Assembly: GCA_014379045.1 (NCBI GenBank)
Contig: JACMMK010000224.1
Span: 1-17,246 of the forward strand
DNA from: Burkholderiales bacterium
Lineage (GTDB): Bacteria > Pseudomonadota > Gammaproteobacteria > Burkholderiales > CAIKXV01
DNA length: 17,246 nucleotides
Direction of reading: 5' to 3'
The position numbers and the translations under genes are program-made. The first letter of the stretch is position 1; the number at the start of each line of letters is the position of its first letter. Positions 1 to 6,553 of the stretch are shown here, in pieces. A model generated the notes under the pieces. That model made no database searches and was not told the DNA's origin. It saw only the letters and a program-made list of their open reading frames with translations.

Positions 1-59
1 GCGTGCCGCGCGCTGCGCGGTCGACCGATACACGAGCGTATCCAACCCCCAGTACCCCG

Positions 60-1076
60 ATGAGGCTCGACCCGTTTCCGATCTGCGCGCAGTCGAGTGC
101 TGCGCGGCGCCACGCGCGCGCACTGCATGCAGCGTTGCTGCTGCTCGCGCTGCCGTTTCCCGTCGCCTGTGCGCAGGCGCAGGCCTATCCCGACCGGCCG
201 ATCCGCATGGTCGTGCCGTTCGCGGCGGGCGGCAGTTCGGACGTGATCGGGCGCATCGTCGGTGCGCGCCTGACCGACGCGCTGCGCCAGCCGGTGCTGA
301 TCGATACCCGACCCGGGGCTGGCACCTCGATCGGCAACGCGGTGGTCGCGCGCGCCAACCCCGACGGCTACACGCTGCTGCTGGCCGACACCGCATTCGC
401 TGCCTCCTCGAGCGTGCTGCAGAACCTGCCGTACGATGCGCTGAAGGATTTCTCTCCGGTGAGCCTGCTCGGCACGTCCGCACAGTATCTGTACGCGGCC
501 CCGGGGCGCCACAGGAACGCGCAGGCACTGCTCGCGGCGGCACGCGCGAAGCCGGGCCAGTTGACGATCGCGTCGGGAGGCACCGGGACCACGACGCACT
601 TCATGGTGGAACTGCTGAAGCGCGCGGCGGCGATCGACGTGGTGCACGTGCCGTACAAGGGGTCCGCGCCGGCGCTGGCCGACGCCGCCGGCGGACAGGT
701 CGAGGCGGTTTTCGCAAGCTTCGCCTCGGCCGCCGCGCTCGTGACTGCGAATCGCCTGCAGGTGCTGGCAATCGCGGCAGCGCGCCGGCATCCGACTCAA
801 CCCGACGCGCCCACGCTGACCGAGATCGGCGCGAAAGACCTCGTCGCCGATCACTGGTGGGGCGTGATCGCGCCGGCGCGCACACCGCGCGACGTCGTGC
901 AACGGATGAATACCGAACTTGCGCGCGCGATCGCCACACCGGAGGCGAAAGAGCGCTTTCCTGCGCTTGCGGTCGACGCGCGCGCCAGTACGCCGGGCGA
1001 GTTCGCGCAGTTGATCGAAACCGACGTCCGACGCTTCGGGCGCATCGCGCGCGAGGCGAACATCAAGGTGGATTGA
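60..1076 (+). CDS. Bug/TctC-family tripartite tricarboxylate-type periplasmic binding protein
   Basis: Predicted periplasmic solute receptor of the Bug/TctC family, which binds small carboxylates or other metabolites. Seen: an N-terminal stretch with basic residues, then a run of Leu/Ala ending in an AQA-type signal-peptidase site. The mature part opens with YPDRPIRMVVPFAAGGSSD, the family hallmark at the ligand loop, followed by RPGAGTSIGN, NPDGYTLL, LPYDALKDF and HVPYKGSAPAL, all in family order. Its 338 residues fit the usual 320-340. The open frame continues to a GTG at base 3 and may run off the window edge. I chose the ATG at 60 because it places the hydrophobic leader close to the N-terminus, but no clear ribosome site supports it. 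It lies 52 bases upstream of a ureohydrolase-like gene on the same strand, so the pair may be co-transcribed. No TctA or TctB membrane subunit is nearby. Ligand unknown. Confidence 0.9.
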   Translation: MRLDPFPICAQSSAARRHARALHAALLLLALPFPVACAQAQAYPDRPIRMVVPFAAGGSSDVIGRIVGARLTDALRQPVLIDTRPGAGTSIGNAVVARANPDGYTLLLADTAFAASSSVLQNLPYDALKDFSPVSLLGTSAQYLYAAPGRHRNAQALLAAARAKPGQLTIASGGTGTTTHFMVELLKRAAAIDVVHVPYKGSAPALADAAGGQVEAVFASFASAAALVTANRLQVLAIAAARRHPTQPDAPTLTEIGAKDLVADHWWGVIAPARTPRDVVQRMNTELARAIATPEAKERFPALAVDARASTPGEFAQLIETDVRRFGRIAREANIKVD

Positions 1077-1113
1077 GTTCGCGCTCGCACGCGCGTTTCT
1101 CGCTCGACTTACT

Positions 1114-1120
1114 CCGGAGA
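1114..1120 (+). promoter_or_regulatory. Ribosome binding site selecting a GTG start
   Basis: CCGGAGA, containing GGAGA, ends 8 bases before the GTG at 1129 and 14 bases before the in-frame ATG at 1135. The spacing favours the GTG as start of the ureohydrolase-like gene. Confidence 0.55.
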
Positions 1121-1128
1121 CATCGCAC

Positions 1129-2094
1129 GTGGCCATGACGACATCCCTGAAAGAGCTCTGCAGCGGACCGAACACGTTCATGGGGGTGCCGTTCGCCCAG
1201 GAGATCGGCGGCGCGCAGGCTGCGGTGCTCGGCATTCCGTTCGATGTCGGCACACATGCGTTTCGCGTCGGGGCGCGTCAGGGCCCGGCATCGATCCGCG
1301 AGCAGTCGCGGCTGATGCGCCATTGGAACCCGGAGTTCGCCGATTTCGCCGTCGCCGAGAAGCTCGGCTTGATCGATGTCGGCGACGTACGCCTCACGCC
1401 CTCGAAGACGCATCACGCGTTTGCGCAGATCGAGGCCGCAGTCGGTGTCATCGTCGACGCGGGCGCGGTGCCGATCACGATGGGTGCCGACGGCAGTATT
1501 TCGTTGCCGGTCATTCGCGCGGTCGGCAGGCGGCATCGCGGCCTTGCGGTGATCCATATCGACTCGCACACCGACAGCGCGCTGCCGCCCGGGCCCGACG
1601 AACACAACGCGGGCACCCAGTTCCACTATGCAGCGGTGGAGGAATGGGTCGATACCACGGCGAGCTGGCATATCGGCATTCGCGGCACGGTGTTTCGTCC
1701 CGGGGGCTTCACCCACACCGGCGAGCTCGGCTACAACATCGTCACGTTGAATCAGTTGCTCGCACGCGGCATCCCCGCCGTGATGGACGATCTGCGGCAG
1801 CGGCTCGACGGCCGGCCGGTGTATCTGTGCCTCGACATGGATGCGTTCGACCCGTCGTGTGCGCCGGGCGTGTGTGCGCCGAGCTGGGGCGGGCTGTCGG
1901 CACGCGAAGGCATCGAGATGTTCCGACGGCTGCACGGCCTGGATGTCGTCGCGATCGACGTTAACACCGTCAGTCCGCCGCACGACGTCAACGGCATGTC
2001 GGCGTTCCTCGCCGCGAACATGATGTTCGAAGGCATGATGCTGGTCGCGGCCAGACGGTTTCCCGAGGAAGTGCGCCGCTTCGAACTTGCCTGA
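1129..2094 (+). CDS. Ureohydrolase-fold (agmatinase/arginase family) protein with altered active-site residues
   Basis: Arginase/agmatinase-fold protein, 321 residues. These enzymes use two Mn (sometimes Ni) ions to hydrolyse guanidino groups, releasing urea. Seen: the N-terminal R-x-GARQGPASIR element (about 46-57), DSHTD (145-149), LDMDAFDP (235-242) with the family's APG and GGLSARE following, and SPPHD (282-286). Odd: the first metal motif, normally GGDHS, reads GADGS (119-123), so the His ligand is Gly122. The usual HGTxF is HNAGTQF (159-165), with the His displaced by two. The Glu normally before VSPP is Thr280. The Asp/His/Asp motif and the D-x-D pair (236, 238) are intact. It may be a divergent ureohydrolase, act on another amidine or guanidine substrate, or be catalytically impaired; I cannot tell which. 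Its position directly after a Bug receptor suggests uptake of its substrate, which is inference. The GTG start follows from the GGAGA spacing. Confidence 0.88.
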   Translation: MAMTTSLKELCSGPNTFMGVPFAQEIGGAQAAVLGIPFDVGTHAFRVGARQGPASIREQSRLMRHWNPEFADFAVAEKLGLIDVGDVRLTPSKTHHAFAQIEAAVGVIVDAGAVPITMGADGSISLPVIRAVGRRHRGLAVIHIDSHTDSALPPGPDEHNAGTQFHYAAVEEWVDTTASWHIGIRGTVFRPGGFTHTGELGYNIVTLNQLLARGIPAVMDDLRQRLDGRPVYLCLDMDAFDPSCAPGVCAPSWGGLSAREGIEMFRRLHGLDVVAIDVNTVSPPHDVNGMSAFLAANMMFEGMMLVAARRFPEEVRRFELA

Positions 2095-2224
2095 CCTGTT
2101 GCGAAGACACGATCGGCGGCGAGCGACGATCAGGGGTTACAGGGTTCGTGCGAAGGCGCGGGCCTCTTTGGCGCCCCGCGACTGTGCACGCTTCGCTTCG
2201 GCTGCTTCTCTTATCGGCGATCGA

Positions 2225-3100
2225 TCAACGATTCGGCGAACCACCGTTCGACGTGTCGTGACGGGCGCTCACCCGAAGCGCATCCAGATTCTCGTTGCCG
2301 ACATCGAGGCGCATGATTCGCCGCACCGAAGCCTGCAGGAATTTGACCGAACCGTCGCCCAGGAGTGCGTTGCCGCCAGTGTTGTCCAGCATCTCGGAGA
2401 GCGAAATCTCGTCGTCGCCGTTCGCGTTCAGGATGTCATACACGCGTTGGATCCTTCGCGGCGAGTAATCGAAGTCATTCTGTGCCCCGCGGACCCGGCC
2501 GACGAGCTTGCCGATGGTCTGTCTGCCCAACACCTCCAGCTCCGCAAACATCTTCGCGCGTTCGGCGAGCGCGCCTTCGACCATGAAGCCCTGGACGCCG
2601 GCACGGCCCGGTGTGGGCTCGCTGGTGTTGCGCGGCGGCGGCTCGACGCAGTAGTGATACTCGTTGAGCCCGGTTCGCCCCGGTACGACAGGTCTCGCCA
2701 TCGCCACCGCCGTCTTCGGCTCCGGTCCCGAGGCTGTGCAAGCTTCCAGCGGCTTCGCGGGCAACCCGACGATGACTTCGTAGCCGTTCCTGACCGTGTG
2801 CACGGCCCAGCGCTGGTTACCGTTACTGATCTCGCAGAGATAGCCCATGCGTTCGAGCGGCTCGCACGCGTTCTGATGTGACGCGTACACGACCTCGTAG
2901 ACCAACGCGAGATCGCTGATCGCATTGCGTGCGTTGGCGGCCTCCCTCACCTTCTGCACCGCCGGCAACAGCAAGCCGATCAAGACTGCGATGATGGCAA
3001 TCACTACCAGCAGCTCGATGAGGGTGAAACCGCGCGTTCGGAATCTGTGTCGGCTTACGAAGATGTTCGACTGCTGACAAACTGGACCTGTTTCATTCAT
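2225..3100 (-). CDS. Prepilin-type N-terminal cleavage/methylation protein, DUF1559/H-X9-DG-like
   Basis: Type IV pilin-like (pseudopilin) protein, 291 residues, exported and cleaved by a prepilin peptidase. Seen: a 24-residue basic leader ending in Gly24, then FTLIELLVVIAIIAVLIGLL with Phe at +1 and Glu at +5, the N-methylation/cleavage signature. LLPAVQKVREAA follows, typical of DUF1559 proteins that are abundant in planctomycetes. Near the C-terminus ALLGDGSVKFL matches the H-X9-DG processing-associated motif, except that the His is Asp239. Residues 225-236 (NANGDDEISLSE) resemble an EF-hand calcium loop with Asp instead of Gly at position 6. No pilus or type II secretion genes are in the window. 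The start is one of two tandem ATGs (3103 or 3100); the latter has 7 bases to the ribosome site. The upstream DNA is visibly less GC-rich than the neighbourhood, consistent with acquisition. Role unknown. Confidence 0.85.
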   Translation of the reverse strand: MNETGPVCQQSNIFVSRHRFRTRGFTLIELLVVIAIIAVLIGLLLPAVQKVREAANARNAISDLALVYEVVYASHQNACEPLERMGYLCEISNGNQRWAVHTVRNGYEVIVGLPAKPLEACTASGPEPKTAVAMARPVVPGRTGLNEYHYCVEPPPRNTSEPTPGRAGVQGFMVEGALAERAKMFAELEVLGRQTIGKLVGRVRGAQNDFDYSPRRIQRVYDILNANGDDEISLSEMLDNTGGNALLGDGSVKFLQASVRRIMRLDVGNENLDALRVSARHDTSNGGSPNR

Positions 3101-3107
3101 CATGAAT

Positions 3108-3114
3108 CCTCCCT
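3108..3114 (-). promoter_or_regulatory. Strong ribosome binding site of the pseudopilin gene
   Basis: On the minus strand this reads AGGGAGG, one of the strongest Shine-Dalgarno sequences in the window. It sits 4 bases before the first and 7 bases before the second of two tandem ATG codons. It rules out the longer upstream frame that opens near 3178. Confidence 0.75.
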
Positions 3115-3324
3115 GAATTGTTTTGCTGCGAAAGTGTTGCACCGTGACGTCGATGCACAGCAAGCTTGTACGAAGCATGCCTCCGATGTCCAGAACGCAC
3201 GTGTTTCATTTGTTATCGAATGGAGATGCCATTGGATGAGAAATCGAGTGCGGCATCAGGCGTCGGGCCCACTTGGGGCGAGCGCATACTCGCTGTGACG
3301 AACTTGAACCCACGGAACTCGCGT
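3115..3324. other. Divergent intergenic region between pseudopilin and DctP-like genes
   Basis: About 210 bases separate two divergent genes. The half next to the pseudopilin is visibly richer in A and T than the flanking DNA, for example around the tttcatttgttatcgaatgg stretch near 3205-3225. It must hold at least the pseudopilin promoter and probably one for the DctP-like gene. I could not find a convincing paired -35/-10 on either strand. No hairpin with a T-tract and no RNA gene were recognised. Confidence 0.45.
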
Positions 3325-4248
3325 ATGACCCAGCCTCCCATTCGTCTTCGTCTCGGCGGTTATCAGCCGCCTGACTCGATCCACAATCAGGCGGCGCGCC
3401 GCTTCGGCTCCGAGCTCGACGCGCGACTGGGTGAACGCATTGAGTTCGAGCTGATCGGCAACGTGCTCGACATCGGACGGCCGTCCGGTGACCTGCCGAA
3501 AATGGTCGCGAGCGGAGAGCTCGACGCCTGCTACATCTCCTCGGTGCGCTTCACCGAATCCGTGCCGGAGTTCGCACTGCTCGAACTGCCGTTCGTCGTG
3601 CGCGACCGCGCGAATGCACACCGCTTGCTCGATGGTGACTATGGCGCCCGGCTGGGCGAGCGCATGCTCGCGACGACCGAAGTACGCCTGCTCGGGCTAT
3701 GGGACAACGGTTTCCGTCATCTGTCGAACCGGGTGCGCCCGATCCGCACGCCGGCCGACTGCCGAGGACTCGCGATCCGCACTCAGATGAGCCCGTTGCA
3801 TGGCGAGCTGTTCACGGCACTCGGGTTCGTGCCGATCGCGGTCGACGTTAAGGAGCTGGTCGAGCAGATCGCCGGTCCGCGCTTCGATGCGCAGGACAAT
3901 CCGCTCACCAACATCTACAACTTCGGTGTGCATCACCACCATCGCTTCATCACGCTGACCGGCCACCTGTTCGGTGCGACGGTGATGATCTGCAACCAGC
4001 GCGTGTTCGATGGCTGGCCTGCGGACGTGCAGCAGGCGGTGATCGACAGTGCGCGCGTGGCGACGACACTGCAACGTGCACTGGCGGCCGATGAGGATGC
4101 GCTCGTGCTGGCGCGACTCGATCCCGCCGAGAACGAGGTGATCGTGCCGACCGATGCCGACCGCGCGGCGTTCGTCGAGGCGGTCGAGCCGATGCTTGCG
4201 CGGCACCGTGCGGGCATCGATCCGGCGCTGTTGACCGCGCTGCGCTGA
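3325..4248 (+). CDS. TRAP transporter DctP-family solute-binding protein without signal peptide
   Basis: DctP-type TRAP solute-binding fold, 307 residues. Seen: IRLRLGGYQPPDS at 6-18, which corresponds to the first strand of mature DctP proteins. Then come the GELDACY element (64-70), LLGLWDNGFRHLSN (122-135), GLAIRTQ with the family's ligand-binding Arg at 152, DAQDNPLTNI (188-197) and LFGATVMICN (215-224). Odd: the protein starts almost at the mature domain. Neither this ATG nor upstream in-frame starts (3166, 3220, 3226) adds a hydrophobic leader, so Sec export is not visible. A run of four His lies at 203-206. No DctQ or DctM membrane subunits are nearby. The ATG at 3325 is chosen because upstream residues look non-conserved; its ribosome site is weak. 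It may be a cytosolic ligand-binding protein, or a receptor gene that lost its leader. Its stop abuts the convergent stop of the next gene. Confidence 0.85.
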   Translation: MTQPPIRLRLGGYQPPDSIHNQAARRFGSELDARLGERIEFELIGNVLDIGRPSGDLPKMVASGELDACYISSVRFTESVPEFALLELPFVVRDRANAHRLLDGDYGARLGERMLATTEVRLLGLWDNGFRHLSNRVRPIRTPADCRGLAIRTQMSPLHGELFTALGFVPIAVDVKELVEQIAGPRFDAQDNPLTNIYNFGVHHHHRFITLTGHLFGATVMICNQRVFDGWPADVQQAVIDSARVATTLQRALAADEDALVLARLDPAENEVIVPTDADRAAFVEAVEPMLARHRAGIDPALLTALR

Positions 4249-5301
4249 TCAGTCCGGCTGCAGGTTGGCCTCGCGCGCGACGCGTTGCCAGCGCGCGATC
4301 TCGGTGCGGTTGTACGCCTCGTACTCGTCCGGGCCGAGGCCGACCGGGTCGGCGCCCTGTTCGATCAGCAGCTTGCGCGTCGGCGGATCGTCGAGCGAAA
4401 AACGTACCGCGCGAAACACGCGATCGACGATCGGTCGCGGCAGCGCCGCCGGGCCGAGGATGCCGAAGCCGCTCGAGACGACGAAGGTGTCCAGCCCCGA
4501 CTCGCGCATCGTCGGTACCTCGGCCGCGGCACTCGAACGCTTGTCGCCGGTCTGCGCAAGCATCCGTAGCCTGCGCGCACGCACATGCTCGATGATCGCG
4601 GGGATGCTGGCGAACTGCATCTCGACCTGTCCGCCCACCAGCCCGACGATCGCCGGGCCGGCGCCCTTGTAGGGAATGTGCTCGAGCTTCAACCCGGCAC
4701 TCGACGCGAGCAGCTCGGCGGCCAGATGCCCGACGGTGCCCCGTCCCGAGGTCGAGTAGTTGAGCTCGCCGGGCCGCTTCTTCGCCAGTGCGATCAGGTC
4801 CTTGACCGATTTCACCGGCAGCGACGGATGCACGACCAGAGCGGTCGGAATGTCGGCCACGAGCGAGATCGCAGTGAAATCCTTCAGCGGGTCGTACGGC
4901 AGCTTCTTGATCAGCGCCGGATTGATCACATGCGAGGCCGCGGTGAACAGCAGCGTGTAGCCGTCGGGCGCGGATCGCGCCGCGATGTCGCCGCCGATGG
5001 TGCCTCCGGCGCCGCCGCGGAAGTCGAGTACCAGCTGCTGGCCGAGCGATTCGTGCATCTTCGGCATCACGATTCGCAGCAGCACGTCGCTATTGCCGCC
5101 CGGGGACACCGGCACGATCATCCGGATCGGCTTCTGCGGATACGCCCCCGGGGCCTGTGCGTGCGCGGCGGGCAGCGTCGCGCAGGCCGCGATGAAGGCA
5201 ATAGCAGGCACCGCGGCGCTGAGCGCTGCGCTCGACAACATCCGCGCGTCGCGCGAATTGTTCGCGGACGTCGTGAGTGAGGAGGTCGACATCGGCTTCA
5301 T
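4249..5301 (-). CDS. Bug/TctC-family periplasmic binding protein, last gene of the Bug-ACAD-Bug operon
   Basis: Second Bug receptor. Seen: a hydrophobic Ala-rich leader ending AAHA before QAPG, then YPQKPIRMIVPVSPGGNSD, GGAGGTIGGD, APDGYTLLF, LPYDPLKDF, and HIPYKGAGPAIVGLVGGQV, all family landmarks in order. The start at 5301 gives 350 residues. Its ATG overlaps the TGA of the upstream acyl-CoA dehydrogenase gene (ATGA), implying translational coupling. A later ATG at 5292 or 5241 is also possible; the last would begin right at the signal peptide. With the dehydrogenase and another Bug receptor upstream, it probably serves uptake of a compound degraded through an acyl-CoA. The ligand cannot be read from sequence. 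Its 3' end meets the convergent DctP-like gene with no intergenic base (TGATCA), so no dedicated terminator fits there. Confidence 0.9.
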   Translation of the reverse strand: MKPMSTSSLTTSANNSRDARMLSSAALSAAVPAIAFIAACATLPAAHAQAPGAYPQKPIRMIVPVSPGGNSDVLLRIVMPKMHESLGQQLVLDFRGGAGGTIGGDIAARSAPDGYTLLFTAASHVINPALIKKLPYDPLKDFTAISLVADIPTALVVHPSLPVKSVKDLIALAKKRPGELNYSTSGRGTVGHLAAELLASSAGLKLEHIPYKGAGPAIVGLVGGQVEMQFASIPAIIEHVRARRLRMLAQTGDKRSSAAAEVPTMRESGLDTFVVSSGFGILGPAALPRPIVDRVFRAVRFSLDDPPTRKLLIEQGADPVGLGPDEYEAYNRTEIARWQRVAREANLQPD

Positions 5302-6479
5302 CGCGCGAGCCGCTTGATCACCTTCATCCGCTGCACCGCATCGCCGGCAAGATGGGTCCAGATGCAGGCATCGCGCACCAGCTTCTCGGCGCCGATGTCC
5401 ATCATCACGCCGGCGGCGCCGTGGATGTCCATGTTGAGATGCGTGACGCGCTGGATCACGTCGGTCGAGTAGTTCATCACCAGCACGTTGTTGATCGAGT
5501 TGCGCATCGCCTGGTCCTTCTCCCACGCGGTGCGCATCACGAACGAGCGCAGCGCCTCGGTCAGCATGTGCATCTCGGAGAGCTTCAGCTGGATCGCCTG
5601 ATGCTCAATGATCAGCTTGCCGCCCTGGCGCCGCGAACGTGCCCGTGCCATCGCCATCTCGACCGCCGCGTCGCAGACGCCCAACGCATTCGCGCTCAGT
5701 TCGAGGTCGCCGAACTCCGAGGTGTCTCCGGCGCGCGCACGCACGCCGCCGTTCACCTCGCCTACGATGTTCGCGTGCGGCACGCGGGCATTCTCGAAGA
5801 TCAGTTCGCCGTTCTGATAGAAGCGCCAGCCGATCTTGTTGAAGACCCGACCGACGCGAAAGCCCGGCGTGTCGTTCGGCACCATGAACAGCGTCGTGCC
5901 TTCGCGCAGGTTCACGTCGGGGTTTGTCCTCGTATCGACGAAGAACAGTTTGCCGACACTGCCGTTGGCCGTGTACCACTTGCGCCCGTTGAGGATCCAC
6001 TCGTCGCCGCGGCGTACTGCCGACATCTTCCAGCCCGCGGTCGGGTCGTCGTCGGGTGGCACGCGGTTGTCCGAGCCCGCCTCGGGTTCGGTACCGGCCT
6101 TGCCGAGCAGGTAGGTGTCGTCGGCGAGGAACGGTTCCAGGAAGCGGCGCTTCTGGTCTTCAGTGCACGCCGAGGCGATCAGATGACTCCATTTCCAGCA
6201 CTGGCTGAAGGTCTTCGAGATCGCGCTGTCGCCGCGCGCGAGTTCGGCCATCACCAGCGCCTGGGTGACGAAGTCGGCGCCGTGGCCGCCCCAGGCCTTC
6301 GGTACCGCGAGCGTGCGAAAGCCCAGCTTCGAGCCTTTCCTGATCACGTCCCAGTCGAAGGTTTCGCGGGGATCGGGAATCTGGTCACGCGCGAGCGAGA
6401 TCGGTCGGATGTGTTCCTCGGCAAACTGCCGTGCCTTCATCTGCCAGCCGCGTTGTTCGTCGTTCAACGAGAAATCCAT
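5298..6479 (-). CDS. Acyl-CoA dehydrogenase family protein, canonical catalytic Glu not found
   Basis: FAD-dependent acyl-CoA dehydrogenase fold, 393 residues, the usual length. Such enzymes insert an alpha-beta double bond into acyl-CoA and pass electrons to ETF. Seen: the N-terminal helical domain beginning MDFSLNDEQR, TEPEAGSD (130-137) and WILNGRKWYTANG (161-173) of the flavin-binding middle domain, and HGAAGVMMD (353-361) then VRDACIW (368-374) in the C-terminal domain. Odd: after RDA the family usually has IYEGT, where Glu is the catalytic base. Here it reads HLAGD, placing Ala378 at that position, and no Glu stands at the isovaleryl-CoA-type alternative position near 257. There is also an acidic/Pro insertion (140-147) before the flavin segment. 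The start is supported by AGGAG 6 bases upstream. It sits between two Bug receptor genes and overlaps the downstream one. A non-standard substrate or reaction is possible. Confidence 0.9.
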   Translation of the reverse strand: MDFSLNDEQRGWQMKARQFAEEHIRPISLARDQIPDPRETFDWDVIRKGSKLGFRTLAVPKAWGGHGADFVTQALVMAELARGDSAISKTFSQCWKWSHLIASACTEDQKRRFLEPFLADDTYLLGKAGTEPEAGSDNRVPPDDDPTAGWKMSAVRRGDEWILNGRKWYTANGSVGKLFFVDTRTNPDVNLREGTTLFMVPNDTPGFRVGRVFNKIGWRFYQNGELIFENARVPHANIVGEVNGGVRARAGDTSEFGDLELSANALGVCDAAVEMAMARARSRRQGGKLIIEHQAIQLKLSEMHMLTEALRSFVMRTAWEKDQAMRNSINNVLVMNYSTDVIQRVTHLNMDIHGAAGVMMDIGAEKLVRDACIWTHLAGDAVQRMKVIKRLAR

Positions 6480-6553
6480 TCAGGGCTCCTATCGATGTGT
6501 GCTGACCGTGTGTGCGGGTGCTTTGGGTGCGAAACGGTGAGCTGTGGCGCGGA

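Noticed and set aside
1063..1983. Minus-strand open frame of 306 codons opposite the ureohydrolase-like gene
   Set aside because: No domain features are visible, and the plus strand carries conserved family motifs through the same stretch.
2087..2881. Plus-strand open frame of 264 codons opposite the pseudopilin
   Set aside because: It lacks hydrophobic or domain structure, while the minus strand has a strong ribosome site, pilin signature and C-terminal DG motif.
3931..3942. Four-His run in the DctP-like protein as a metal site or an artificial tag
   Set aside because: It lies inside the fold where the family has variable residues, and is too short and isolated to claim metal binding or a construct origin.
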